DNA of 64,000 bases, from contig NZ_JAKILG010000006.1 in assembly GCF_023283765.1 (NCBI RefSeq), forward strand, positions 62,001 through 126,000, in the 5' to 3' direction. Of the stretch, positions 54,345-63,474 are shown piece after piece. The notes beneath the pieces were generated by a model, which made no database searches, was not told where the DNA came from, and saw only the letters and a program-made list of their open reading frames with translations. The DNA comes from Shewanella profunda (GTDB taxonomy: Bacteria; Pseudomonadota; Gammaproteobacteria; Enterobacterales; Shewanellaceae). Position 1 is the stretch's first letter; every line of letters begins with the position of its first letter. The translations under genes and the position numbers were made by a program.

Positions 54345-56747
54345 ATGAAACCCCATAACTTAGCCTTAGCCTTAATTCTCTTAGGGTTGCCTGTTATCAG
54401 TGTCGTGGCCAGCGAACCTAGCACTAAGATTATTAAACAGAGTCAAGAGGCAAAAGGGTTTCTTAACCTTTACTACGAAGCATCTCAGGGGCAGTTATAC
54501 CTTGAAGTGAGCCGCCTCAACCAACCCTTCTTATTAGTCACTAGTCTGCCAGAGGGCGTCGGTTCAAGTTACGTTGGTTTAGATCGCGGTCAGCTTGGTC
54601 ACACGCGTATGGTGCAGTTTGAGCGCCAAGGCCCCAATATATTACTTAAGCAGATCAATACCCAATACCGTGCCAATACCCTAGATATTGCAGAGCAAAG
54701 GGCCGTTGAAGAAGCCTTTGCTGACTCAGTGTTATGGCAAGGGAAGGTGATTGAGGGTAAACCCGATTTTGTGGCGATAAATAATCTCGTTCTCAATGAC
54801 TTACACGGAGTATCTTCGGTATTACAACAAACATCACAGGGGGATTATCAGCTCGATCTGAGTCGGTCAACCATCTTACCTGCTGGGGTTAAATCCTTTG
54901 AGAAAAACGCCGATGTCGATGTGCAGCTCACGTTTAACAGTGCTGTGGCGGGGGAAGAAGTTGCCAAGGTCACACCCGATGGCACTCTGATGTCGGTTAG
55001 GATGCGTTATTCCTTCGTTGAACTCCCCGATGAGAGTTACCGACCAAGGGCTTATCATCCTATGAGTGGTTATATGTCCGATGAATATCACGACTATGCG
55101 ACCGATTTTGATCAACCTCTAGTGCAGCGTTTTATCCTGCGCCATCGTTTGCAGAAAGTGGCGCCGGGCCCTTTGCCGAGCAAAGTGGTTAAGCCTATCG
55201 TGTATTATCTTGACCCCGGCGTACCTGAGCCGATCCGTTCCGCCTTACTTGGTGGCGCGAGATGGTGGGAGACTGCATTTACTCGGGCGGGTTTTATCAA
55301 TGGCTTTAAAGTGGAGCTATTGCCACAGGATGCCGATCCGCAGGATATTCGTTATAACATGATCCAATGGGTGCACCGAGCAACACGGGGCTGGTCCTAT
55401 GGCGCTGCATTAACCGATCCGCGCACGGGTGAAATCATTAAGGGCCAAGTCACGCTAGGTAGTTTGCGTGTCCGTCAGGATTATCTCATTGCCAAAGGGT
55501 TAACCGCAGGTTGGCAGGATAGGGTTGCGGCAGAGAAGGCCGCAACTGAGCTATCTTTAGCACGTCTTCGCCAATTGGCGGCCCATGAAGTGGGTCATAC
55601 ACTCGGGCTAGATCATAATTTTGCCGCCTCGACCAATCAGGATGCATCCGTGATGGATTATCCCCATCCTAAGATTCAGTTAAAGGGCAATGATATTGAT
55701 ATTTCAGCGCCTTACACCACGGGAGTTGGCCCTTGGGATGATTTTGCCATTACTTACGGTTACAGTGATGAAGGGGATGCAATCGCTCAAAAAAATCTAC
55801 AAACCCAATTATTGGCTGAGGTAGCGAAAAAGGGCCTACGTTACATTGGTGAAAACGATTCTCGCCAAAAGGATGCCAGCCAAGCCTATGCTAGCCTGTG
55901 GGATAGCGGTGATGATCCTATCGCCCAACTGGCTATGCTCGATAAAATTCGTACCAAAGCCATTGAAGGTTTTTCCAGTGCGGCGCTACACCCTAGTGAA
56001 CCGCTAGGGGAATTAGCCGATGCCTTTGCCCCCATTTATTTGCTGACACGTTATCAAATCGATGCCGTTGCTAAGTTTATTGGTGGGACTGACTACAATT
56101 ATCAGTCCATTGGTGAAGGTAGTCGCTGGAGTTATATCGCACCCCAGTTGCAGTTAACTGCGTTAGACACATTGTTAAAAACTGTAGATGCAACCAGCTT
56201 AACCGTACCTCAGCTTTTGCTCGATAGTTTAGTACCCAAGGCGGGGAATTACCGCGTTACTCGCGAATCCTTCGATTCAGGCCTAGGTGCGATAAATGAT
56301 CCTTTAGGCATGGCAGAAGTGTTTAGTCGCCATACCGTCAGTTTGTTATTGATGCCTAAGCGTTTAAACCGTGTGAGCCAAGCAGCGATGGCGGATAATG
56401 AACAACTCTCGGTGGCAAGTTTGCTAGATAAATTATTTGCGGCCACCCTGTACCAAGAAAACCAGCTTGGGCTTGTTGAAGGCGTGTGGATGCGGGTCAA
56501 TGCTGTGGTGATTGATGAAGTGCTCGCAACGCTGCACGATCCACACACTTCACCCGAGGTGAAGGCGGTGATCAACGATCGCGTTCAGTTTGCGATTAAG
56601 CAATTAAAAGCTAAGGCAAATCGAGCTAATATCAATCGCGCTGCTCACTATAATTGGTTGCAGCAGGGGCTGAGCGTGGGGCTAACCGATGCCAAGGCCA
56701 AGCTCATTGCTAAGCCGTTAATATTACCGCCAGGCCCACCGATTTAA
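54345..56747 (+). CDS. Exported metzincin-like zinc metalloprotease (DUF4953/DUF5117-like)
   Basis: An 800-residue protein with signal peptide about 1-23 (SVVAS). Zinc site HEVGHTLGLDH at 414-424 is HExxHxxGxxH (His414, Glu415, His418, His424), with a downstream SVMDY that may be the Met-turn. The N-terminal DUF5117-like and C-terminal DUF4953-like regions fit a large family of bacterial peptidases with unknown substrates. A very strong ribosome site (AGGAGGAAGA) precedes it. It follows arcS at 70 bases and may be in the same transcript. Confidence 0.85.
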   Translation: MKPHNLALALILLGLPVISVVASEPSTKIIKQSQEAKGFLNLYYEASQGQLYLEVSRLNQPFLLVTSLPEGVGSSYVGLDRGQLGHTRMVQFERQGPNILLKQINTQYRANTLDIAEQRAVEEAFADSVLWQGKVIEGKPDFVAINNLVLNDLHGVSSVLQQTSQGDYQLDLSRSTILPAGVKSFEKNADVDVQLTFNSAVAGEEVAKVTPDGTLMSVRMRYSFVELPDESYRPRAYHPMSGYMSDEYHDYATDFDQPLVQRFILRHRLQKVAPGPLPSKVVKPIVYYLDPGVPEPIRSALLGGARWWETAFTRAGFINGFKVELLPQDADPQDIRYNMIQWVHRATRGWSYGAALTDPRTGEIIKGQVTLGSLRVRQDYLIAKGLTAGWQDRVAAEKAATELSLARLRQLAAHEVGHTLGLDHNFAASTNQDASVMDYPHPKIQLKGNDIDISAPYTTGVGPWDDFAITYGYSDEGDAIAQKNLQTQLLAEVAKKGLRYIGENDSRQKDASQAYASLWDSGDDPIAQLAMLDKIRTKAIEGFSSAALHPSEPLGELADAFAPIYLLTRYQIDAVAKFIGGTDYNYQSIGEGSRWSYIAPQLQLTALDTLLKTVDATSLTVPQLLLDSLVPKAGNYRVTRESFDSGLGAINDPLGMAEVFSRHTVSLLLMPKRLNRVSQAAMADNEQLSVASLLDKLFAATLYQENQLGLVEGVWMRVNAVVIDEVLATLHDPHTSPEVKAVINDRVQFAIKQLKAKANRANINRAAHYNWLQQGLSVGLTDAKAKLIAKPLILPPGPPI

Positions 56748-56766
56748 CCTCAAGATAGTGTTGAAG

Positions 56767-56786
56767 TAGGCGCGATTAGGCGCCTA
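56767..56786. terminator. Bidirectional terminator between protease and kinase genes
   Basis: TAGGCGC, loop GATTAG, GCGCCTA: a perfect 7-bp stem followed by TTTCTTT on the plus strand. The stop codon of the minus-strand kinase (56776-56778) is inside the loop. Confidence 0.55.
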
Positions 56787-58584
56787 TTTCTTTAGGATTT
56801 TTGGGGTAAAAATGATCGGCTTTACGTTCTAGATGGGTAAAGCGACGGGTGTTTTTGTAGGGTAATTTCATAAAGCCAGAGACACCATGACCTTGGATCT
56901 TACCCACATGGTGCAAAATACGATCTAGGCTAGCGCGAAATGCCGCCTGTTTACGTGGATTCAATAACTTTAAATAGCTGTGGATTTTTAGGTGATTCGG
57001 TAGCGCCTCAAAAATAATGCAACCCGTGTGATGGATCTGGTTGATACGCGCCAATTCTTCCATAATTTCGACGGGTAACTCGAGGTTTTCATCGGGATCT
57101 TTACCATCCTCAAAGTAGGAATGTAAACGTGATTTATCTTCTAGGGTGGGTACATCGCCGACTTCAAAGGGTAATTGCCGATCGGCACTGGCGACAAAGG
57201 GTTCGTTGGTGCAGGTCCGTTCGATATGCAAAGTGTCTTTAGCATTAAAGAAGCAGGCCTTAAAAACCCCAATACGTTTAATCCCCCGTGCTAGGGTAAC
57301 CATATTATTGACCGCAATGATCAAGGCGCTTTTTTGTTTGGCATCATAAATGGCAAGATTAGAGTCGATAAATACACCACTTTCCCGCCAGTGGATCGCA
57401 AGCCCTCCCACGATAGGATATTGAGCTAAACGACCAACGGCGGCGATAAAACCTTTTTCGGTATCACCCATACCTGCGAGGAAGTTTCGATAATACTTTT
57501 CGAGCTGAATATCATCCATCTTAGCGATGGGATCTTGGGCGTTATGCTCCTTTAAAAAGGATTTACGTGAACTGTAGCTAACGGTTTCCACATCTTTATC
57601 GCGGGATTGTACCCAGACGGGGATTTCCCCCTGTAATTCGGCTTTAGGCAACTCGGGTAAATGTAATCTATGGCTGTGTCTCATGCTCTTTAAAAAGTAA
57701 TCCCCCGCCATATTACGTTGCTGAGGATCGCTACTGAGCATTCCCTCTAAGGTGCGGGCGAGTTCTATGGGTAAACCTATGCTAGTGGGGGGAATAACTT
57801 GAGCGCCGAAGCGGCTTGCCTGGCCTGATGCTAGGGCATATAAGGTGGCGGCGACGCCCTGTTCGTCAAAGCGTGGGCTTGAGAGTGCACCGTTAAGTTG
57901 TTCTTCGCCAATAAAGTACACATCCCCCATGCGTGCATTGGTATGTTGTTGATCGCTCGACATGAGTGCCATCACATTGTCTTCAACGGGCTTATTGTGC
58001 TCATCGCGCTGGGCAAATACTGCCGATCCCCAATCGATCAAAGACAAATGCTGGCTTTGGGTATCGTAGACTAAGTTTGATGGCTTGATATCGCCATGAA
58101 CCAGCGGTTTACCTGTGCGTAGATAATAAAGAATATCAGCGAGTTGGCGGGCGATACTCACCACTATTGCGGCTGGAAGTGCGCCTAAACGACGGCAAAG
58201 TTGCTCAAGATCTTCCCCTTTAGCGCGCTCCATCACGAGAATGCCTTGCTTACCTACTCGCTCAAATTTGATTGCTGCGGGCACATTAGGGTGAGTGAGT
58301 AAGGACAACATAAAAGCTTCTTCTTCGAGCCTATCTTGAATATGTTGTGGCAGATTAATCCTTGAAAACTTAAATACATGGGCTTCGCCCGCCTGATTGA
58401 TACCGGCAAACACGAAGCCATAAGCGCCCTTGCCGATAAATTCAATATCTGAATAACCCAGCTTACTCAGTTGCTGTTTACATAGGCGGATCCACGCTTT
58501 GTGCTTGCGGGCATCATTGGCCTTGAGCAAATAAATGGATTGCTCTTCAGAAATGTAAAAATGCTGTAGCTGGGGTGTTTGCAA
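56776..58584 (-). CDS. Ser/Thr protein kinase-like protein with unknown C-terminal domain
   Basis: A 602-residue cytoplasmic protein. Residues about 46-310 form a eukaryotic-type kinase: glycine loop GKGAYGFV (51-58), Lys72, catalytic HGDIKPSN (Asp165, Lys167, Asn170), and DWG at 184-186 where DFG is usual. The remaining about 290 residues (about 312-602) do not match any domain I know. It has no membrane anchor or PASTA repeats. The DWG form still keeps the Mg-binding Asp, so activity is likely. Monocistronic, convergent with the protease. Confidence 0.8.
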   Translation of the reverse strand: MQTPQLQHFYISEEQSIYLLKANDARKHKAWIRLCKQQLSKLGYSDIEFIGKGAYGFVFAGINQAGEAHVFKFSRINLPQHIQDRLEEEAFMLSLLTHPNVPAAIKFERVGKQGILVMERAKGEDLEQLCRRLGALPAAIVVSIARQLADILYYLRTGKPLVHGDIKPSNLVYDTQSQHLSLIDWGSAVFAQRDEHNKPVEDNVMALMSSDQQHTNARMGDVYFIGEEQLNGALSSPRFDEQGVAATLYALASGQASRFGAQVIPPTSIGLPIELARTLEGMLSSDPQQRNMAGDYFLKSMRHSHRLHLPELPKAELQGEIPVWVQSRDKDVETVSYSSRKSFLKEHNAQDPIAKMDDIQLEKYYRNFLAGMGDTEKGFIAAVGRLAQYPIVGGLAIHWRESGVFIDSNLAIYDAKQKSALIIAVNNMVTLARGIKRIGVFKACFFNAKDTLHIERTCTNEPFVASADRQLPFEVGDVPTLEDKSRLHSYFEDGKDPDENLELPVEIMEELARINQIHHTGCIIFEALPNHLKIHSYLKLLNPRKQAAFRASLDRILHHVGKIQGHGVSGFMKLPYKNTRRFTHLERKADHFYPKNPKEIGA

Positions 58585-58717
58585 AATCCTGCTCCTTATT
58601 TTTCGACTTAACCTGCTTTGAGCTGAAATATCTCAGTCAGGTTGAACTCGCATTTTGAGGTTGCTTGGGTCCTAGCGCAAGTCCTAGGCTGCCTATCGCA
58701 TCATTTCGTCGCTGACT

Positions 58718-58731
58718 TTGACTTATATCAA
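58718..58731. promoter_or_regulatory. FNR/EtrA-like box in the kinase-to-small-gene divergent region
   Basis: TTGAC-TTAT-ATCAA differs from the FNR consensus TTGAT-N4-ATCAA by one base. It lies 134 bases before the kinase start and 97 bases before the small gene on the plus strand, so it could act on either or both. Confidence 0.5.
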
Positions 58732-58827
58732 GTTAAATCGTGGCAACTATAGGTAATCTTTGGGGCATTGGATGGGATAAATTTTTGTTAAATAAACCCA
58801 CAGACAGAGTGCATTAAAGGAGGGTAT

Positions 58828-59169
58828 ATGCCCACCCAATATAAAGCGTTATTGATCGAGTTATTGGAATATCCACGCAAGCGTATTTTGCAGTCGATGG
58901 AAGTGACCCATTGTCCCCATGCTGTGTTTTTTAATGACAGTGATGAGCAATGCTTAACTTGTCATCAGGGCATGGAATGTATTTGGATGAACCAAAACGA
59001 TGAACTCGTTGCGGTGGATAAAAAATCGATTGCCGAGTTAAAACAGCAATTACTGATCGCTGTAGACTTTATTGATTCCTCATTGAGTCCGCATCACCTA
59101 TCACGTCGTCAGTGTCAGTGCGACAACTGTGTATGGCTTCGCAAGGTACAGGAGGCGTTAGATCAGTAA
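58828..59169 (+). CDS. Small cysteine-rich hypothetical protein
   Basis: A 113-residue protein that I do not recognise. It has several paired cysteines: C-P-H, C-L-T-C-H, C-I-W in the middle and C-Q-C-D-N-C near the end, eight in all counting from about residues 28 to 102. The layout suggests a metal or iron-sulfur site or redox function. The ribosome site AGGAGGGT is very strong. It precedes tpm by 103 bases with no visible terminator. Confidence 0.75.
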   Translation: MPTQYKALLIELLEYPRKRILQSMEVTHCPHAVFFNDSDEQCLTCHQGMECIWMNQNDELVAVDKKSIAELKQQLLIAVDFIDSSLSPHHLSRRQCQCDNCVWLRKVQEALDQ

Positions 59170-59272
59170 GTTAGTTTTTACATCTCTAAGAGTGATTTGT
59201 TTCATTAGCGGTTTTGCATCCATTCGGAAATGCCATTAGAGTAGGGCAACTTTAGTTATTTGAGATATATCA

Positions 59273-59929
59273 ATGGAACCCGGTTTTTGGCATGAAAAGT
59301 GGCACCAGCAGCAGATAGGCTTTCATCAACAGGATATTAATCCCTTTCTCGTTAAGTATTGGCAACGTCTGGCATTACCAGAAGATGCCAAAGTCTTTGT
59401 TCCTCTGTGTGGCAAATCCTTGGATATGTGTTTCTTGGCCGAGCAGGGGCACCAAGTCATAGGATGTGAGTTGAATGAATTAGCGGTGCAGCAGTTTTTT
59501 AGCGATAACCAACTCGAGATGACACAAACTACCGTGGGTGAGCATCAACACTATCAAACCGAGCAAGTGAGTTTGTATCAAGGTGATATTTTCACTTTAC
59601 CTAAGAGCATTACCCAAGATGTGACGGCATTTTATGATCGTGCGGCGCTCATCGCTTGGCCGGAAAGTATGCGCGAACAATATGCCAAGCAGCTAGCTAA
59701 CTTATTACCCCGCGGTAGCGTCGGTTTACTTGTTACCTTAGATTATCCGCAAGAAGCATTAAGCGGCCCACCATTTGCGGTATCGCCCACTTGGGTTGAT
59801 GTCCATTTAACCGATGATTTTGAGATCCAAGCACTCGCTTGCCAAGATGTATTAGCCGATAACCCTAGATTCGTTAAAAGAGAGGTTTCTTGGTTAAATG
59901 AAGCTGTCTATCTCTTAAAAAGAAAATAG
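59273..59929 (+). CDS. tpm: Thiopurine S-methyltransferase
   Basis: A 218-residue SAM-dependent methyltransferase of the TPMT family: opens [19 protein letters not shown], carries the [12 protein letters not shown] motif (about 41-52) of bacterial Tpm, and [10 protein letters not shown]. Bacterial homologues also methylate selenite and tellurite. It ends before a pair of interleaved inverted repeats and is convergent with bfd. Confidence 0.94.
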   Translation: MEPGFWHEKWHQQQIGFHQQDINPFLVKYWQRLALPEDAKVFVPLCGKSLDMCFLAEQGHQVIGCELNELAVQQFFSDNQLEMTQTTVGEHQHYQTEQVSLYQGDIFTLPKSITQDVTAFYDRAALIAWPESMREQYAKQLANLLPRGSVGLLVTLDYPQEALSGPPFAVSPTWVDVHLTDDFEIQALACQDVLADNPRFVKREVSWLNEAVYLLKRK

Positions 59930-59949
59930 CCTTTATTGGGTCTTGATAG

Positions 59950-60019
59950 CATCCCATTGAAATAATAAGTTTTTATTAGCTAAAGCTTGGGTTTTATGGG
60001 ATGTTTATCAATAAAAACT
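59950..60019. repeat. Two interleaved perfect inverted repeats between tpm and bfd
   Basis: Arm A: CATCCCAT (59950-59957) pairs with ATGGGATG (59996-60003). Arm B: AGTTTTTATT (59968-59977) pairs with AATAAAAACT (60010-60019). The order A-B-A'-B' is that of a pseudoknot or of two mutually exclusive hairpins in the shared 3' region of convergent genes. Confidence 0.6.
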
Positions 60020-60096
60020 AATGTTTAGATAGTAAAGTTTGTGGGTGTTCTAATGCGGGGAAATCGTGCTATCACAATGACTGCAATCTGAGTTGC

Positions 60097-60288
60097 TTAT
60101 GCCACTTCATAATATTTAGGTTCTAGTTCTAATTGATTCTGGATTATCTGTACGGCCATTCTTGCGCATTTGCCACATTGATCGGCAACACCTAAACGCT
60201 TTTTTACATCAGCAAGGGAACTATCGCCCTGGCTTACCGCATTTTTAATTTGCGTATCAGTGATCGCATGGCAAAGACAAACGTACAT
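60097..60288 (-). CDS. bfd: Bacterioferritin-associated ferredoxin
   Basis: A 63-residue [2Fe-2S] protein. The four ligands Cys4, Cys6, Cys38 and Cys41 are in the CxC and CxxC arrangement of Bfd. Bfd delivers electrons to bacterioferritin so iron can leave. A Fur-like site lies over the promoter. No bfr gene is in this window. Confidence 0.93.
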   Translation of the reverse strand: MYVCLCHAITDTQIKNAVSQGDSSLADVKKRLGVADQCGKCARMAVQIIQNQLELEPKYYEVA

Positions 60289-60321
60289 ATATTAGTCTCC
60301 AAAAGGAATTGAGCCAATTCT

Positions 60322-60342
60322 AAATGAAAACGCTTATCAAAT
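60322..60342 (-). promoter_or_regulatory. Fur-like site at the bfd promoter
   Basis: The 21 bases match the Fur box AAATGATATTGATTATCATT(T) at 15 of 21 positions by hand count, with both halves (AAATGA and TTATCA) intact. A TAGAAT -10 on the minus strand is at 60315-60320, just beside it, so Fur bound here would block bfd. Confidence 0.45.
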
Positions 60343-60554
60343 GCAATACAGTGTTGAAAACAGATCTAAGAGAGTGCTAAAAAGTTTAACGATTTGTTAT
60401 TCGGCGCACGTTTTTTAGGCTATGCTCTGCGCTCTGGTGCCTAGAAATGGGGTGGCAATTTTAGTAAAGATAAACAACTGCTCAGGGTGATGCCTCATGG
60501 ACGGGTTGCTCATGGATGACTAAAAAACATTAATCGTTATTCCATAAGGTGATC

Positions 60555-62129
60555 ATGAGAAAAAATTTACCAGTCACACAACGTGAATATGACTATCCTG
60601 CAGATTGGATCCTATTATCGACAACGGATACTCAGAGTCATATCACCTACGCTAATGCCTTATTTTGTGATGTTGCCGGTTATGAGCTCGATGCCATGTT
60701 AGGCCAGTCCCATAATATGGTTCGCCATCCGGATATGCCTCCACAAGCGTTCGAAGATCTTTGGAAAAAAATCAAAAAAGGGGAGCCATGGAAGGGTATC
60801 GTCAAGAACCGCTGTGCCAATGGTGACCACTATTGGGTCGATGCTTATGTCTCACCCATTTCCGTTAATGGTCAAGTCGTCGAGTTTCAATCGGTACGCA
60901 CTAAGCCTAGCCGTGAGCAAGTTAAGCGAGCTGAGTCTGCCTATGCTGCATTGAATAAAACAGGCAGTGTCACTGCGTTAACGCGTACCCTAAGTATGCC
61001 AACTAAGTTGTTGTTAGTCGCTCTGATTGCTTTGCTACCTATTTTGTACCTCGCTATTCAAGTTGGCTTAGTTGGATTTATAGCCTTAATCTTTAGCTTA
61101 GTGGTATTGCTGTTGGGTGGGCATCTGGTGCTTGGGCGTTACTATGTCTTAGTCGAAAAAGCGAAGCGAATCTACGATAACCCTCTAATGGCCCATATCT
61201 ATAGTGGTAGTAGTGATGATCTCGGAGCTATCGATCTGGCTCTTCAAATGCAAAATTCCGAGCTTAAATCGATTCTTGGTCGTGCGTCGGACTCCTGTCA
61301 TAGCGTGAGTGAAAAAGCAAAAATTTCGGCCGCTAAGGGAGAGGAAATCCAGAGCACGAGTCAGTCTCAGCTCTCTGAAATTGAGCAAGTTGCTACAGCA
61401 ATGCAGCAAATGACCGCCACTTTAGGGGATATGTCATCTAACTGTGCCGATACCGCCAGCGCCTCTCAAATGGCTTCGGCCGAAACCATTAATGGTGACA
61501 AGAGGGTTGCGAGTACGATTAGCTCTATCCAAGCTATGGCTGAACAGTTGCAGGAGACTTCTAAGGTGATTATTCAATTAGAAGCCCACAGCAAAGATAT
61601 AGGAACTGTGCTTGACGTTATTCAGAGCATTGCCAGTCAAACTAATTTACTGGCACTTAATGCGGCAATTGAGGCGGCTCGAGCTGGAGAACAAGGGCGA
61701 GGATTTGCTGTTGTCGCCGATGAAGTGCGTGCATTGGCACAGCGTACCCATGATGCGACTGAACAAATTCATAATATGATTAATCTGTTGCAACAGGGAA
61801 CCCATAAGGCAGTGGTGAGTATGCAGCATGGATTAGATGCCGCTTCACAATGTATTTCAACTGCCGATCTGGCGGGGGCAGCCCTGCAAACGATCCGCGA
61901 AGCCATAGCAACCATCACCGATATGACTCACCACATTGCTAGTGCAGTGGAAGAACAATCGAGTGTAGCGAAGGAGATGAACCGCAGTGTGGTTAATGCT
62001 GCGCAGTTTACCCATTCAAGTCATCAGCTTGGCAGTGAAATGGTCGGGTTAAATGATGAAGTCATTCGAGAAATGGATTCCCATTCTGTATTAGTTGGCC
62101 AATTTTTAAAGCGAAGTTTTAAGGTTTAG
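60555..62129 (+). CDS. Aer-like methyl-accepting chemotaxis protein
   Basis: A 524-residue receptor: N-terminal PAS domain (about 18-110) with the Aer-like [12 protein letters not shown] and VRHPDMP motifs, a hydrophobic hairpin (about 148-198), then the signalling domain with the hallmark hairpin tip [21 protein letters not shown]. It probably senses redox through a PAS cofactor (FAD or haem). The ATG at 60555 has AAGG 5 bases before; a GTG at 60549 is less likely. Followed by a clear terminator. Confidence 0.9.
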   Translation: MRKNLPVTQREYDYPADWILLSTTDTQSHITYANALFCDVAGYELDAMLGQSHNMVRHPDMPPQAFEDLWKKIKKGEPWKGIVKNRCANGDHYWVDAYVSPISVNGQVVEFQSVRTKPSREQVKRAESAYAALNKTGSVTALTRTLSMPTKLLLVALIALLPILYLAIQVGLVGFIALIFSLVVLLLGGHLVLGRYYVLVEKAKRIYDNPLMAHIYSGSSDDLGAIDLALQMQNSELKSILGRASDSCHSVSEKAKISAAKGEEIQSTSQSQLSEIEQVATAMQQMTATLGDMSSNCADTASASQMASAETINGDKRVASTISSIQAMAEQLQETSKVIIQLEAHSKDIGTVLDVIQSIASQTNLLALNAAIEAARAGEQGRGFAVVADEVRALAQRTHDATEQIHNMINLLQQGTHKAVVSMQHGLDAASQCISTADLAGAALQTIREAIATITDMTHHIASAVEEQSSVAKEMNRSVVNAAQFTHSSHQLGSEMVGLNDEVIREMDSHSVLVGQFLKRSFKV

Positions 62130-62154
62130 TTGCCTTAATCAAATGCTGTGGGAT

Positions 62155-62188
62155 AAAGGCAATAAGCGTGGCTATTGCCTTTTTTATT
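62155..62188 (+). terminator. Rho-independent terminator after the chemoreceptor gene
   Basis: AAAGGCAATA, 8-base loop, TATTGCCTTT: a perfect 10-bp stem followed by a T-run and ATTTC. It begins 26 bases after the stop. Confidence 0.88.
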
Positions 62189-62386
62189 TCTTTTAATAGC
62201 CCTTAGTAAAATGAATTGGATATAGCAAAGGTTAAGGTATTTTTGCCTAAAAATAGCGACGATTTGTTCGGGTGAGTAAGAGTAACTTGTGCCCCATGGC
62301 ATCTGCCTTTATGCTGTTATTGTTATTTTTCAATGCACTGTTGTAGCCAGTATTTGGTTTGAGAACAGCTTTCTAGGTTGAATATT

Positions 62387-62722
62387 ATGTTTGAACAGTT
62401 AGTCGCCATTATCGCCCAATTGGGCAATATGCTTCGCCCTTGGGCATTTGATATTGCCACCGCTATGGTGGTGTGCCTGATTTTGGTTTTTTCAGCGGAT
62501 GTAAACCGTATCTTAAGGCGTCATCTTTTAGGGTATTCCTTCGTACTGCGGACCTTCGTCTTTATCATTCTAAACGCTTTTGGCTATGGTCTGTTAATTA
62601 TCAAAGCAACGCCTTGGATGGCAAGGCATATCGTTGCCATGCCATCCCATTGGATGTTTCTGTTAATTGTGGCCATGTTTATTTTTATCGGTTATTGGGC
62701 TCAGCGAAATAACCAAGCTTGA
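62387..62722 (+). CDS. DUF3392-like small inner-membrane protein
   Basis: A 111-residue protein with three hydrophobic segments (about 17-36, 43-63 and 82-103). It fits the DUF3392 family of proteobacterial membrane proteins with unknown role. The ATG at 62387 has CTAGG 9 bases before; a TTG at 62378 is possible. It converges on the phosphodiesterase gene. Confidence 0.75.
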   Translation: MFEQLVAIIAQLGNMLRPWAFDIATAMVVCLILVFSADVNRILRRHLLGYSFVLRTFVFIILNAFGYGLLIIKATPWMARHIVAMPSHWMFLLIVAMFIFIGYWAQRNNQA

Positions 62723-62737
62723 TCTCGTTGCTAGCGT

Positions 62738-63460
62738 TTACTCAAAGTAGCCTTGGTAATGGATGGTGGCAGCTTGAGTTAGGGCGGCCATAGCGCGATC
62801 GGGATAATTACTGAAAATACCATCGACCCCCATTTGCCTTAGTGCGTGAATATCATCGCTATGGTCGACGGTATACACATACACCTTAGCGCCCCTTTGG
62901 TGGGCATCATCCACGAGTGCTTGGCTGATAAAACTGACATCTAAGTGCAAAGAGTAAGCATTGAGTTGGCTCACCACTGCGGCACCATCTAGGGGGATAC
63001 TGGCGAGTAGCGGGGCAACTAAGGCCTGAGGTAATGCTGTCTTAATGTCACTTAGATAGGGATGATTAAAGGAGGAAATCAATAGCTGCTCTGAAGTGAA
63101 ACCCAGTTCATTCAATATCTTTGGATATAAGTCGAGTAGGAGCTGAACAGTATTTATCCCTTTTAACTCAATATTCACTATGCAGCGTCCGGCTATGAGT
63201 TCCAGTATTTGCCACAGTGTCGGTATGGGTTCGCCCTTTACATTTACCCCAGCCAAATAATCTTTAGTCACCATGTGGATAACACCCGTACCCGAGCTTT
63301 TGTTATCAAGGCGTCTATCGTGAAATACCACTAACTCACCTTCGACATTATGCACATCTAATTCAACTGCCTTTGCACCTAGTTCGAGTGCTTTTTCCAT
63401 CGAGGCTAAGGTGTTTTCGACCTGATAACCGCTGGCTCCGCGGTGAGCAAAAATAAGCAT
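62738..63460 (-). CDS. Glycerophosphodiester phosphodiesterase (GDPD)
   Basis: A 240-residue cytoplasmic UgpQ-like enzyme. AHRGASGYQVENTLASM near the start carries the catalytic His and Glu, followed by ELDVHNVEGELVVFHD with the metal ligands and a second His. It splits glycerophosphodiesters into glycerol-3-phosphate and an alcohol. ATG at 63460 is chosen; a TTG at 63469 is possible but too close to AGGA. It follows the MscS-family gene by 14 bases. Confidence 0.88.
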   Translation of the reverse strand: MLIFAHRGASGYQVENTLASMEKALELGAKAVELDVHNVEGELVVFHDRRLDNKSSGTGVIHMVTKDYLAGVNVKGEPIPTLWQILELIAGRCIVNIELKGINTVQLLLDLYPKILNELGFTSEQLLISSFNHPYLSDIKTALPQALVAPLLASIPLDGAAVVSQLNAYSLHLDVSFISQALVDDAHQRGAKVYVYTVDHSDDIHALRQMGVDGIFSNYPDRAMAALTQAATIHYQGYFE

Positions 63461-63474
63461 TTTCAGCAATCCTG

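Noticed and set aside
58665-58690. Two TCCTAG copies 15 bases apart upstream of the Cys-rich gene
   Set aside because: Too short to separate from chance, though CTAG is rare.
60380-60420. AAAGTTT followed by GGC, like a sigma-28 flagellar promoter before the chemoreceptor
   Set aside because: At the required 11-base spacing the second element does not match GCCGATAA.
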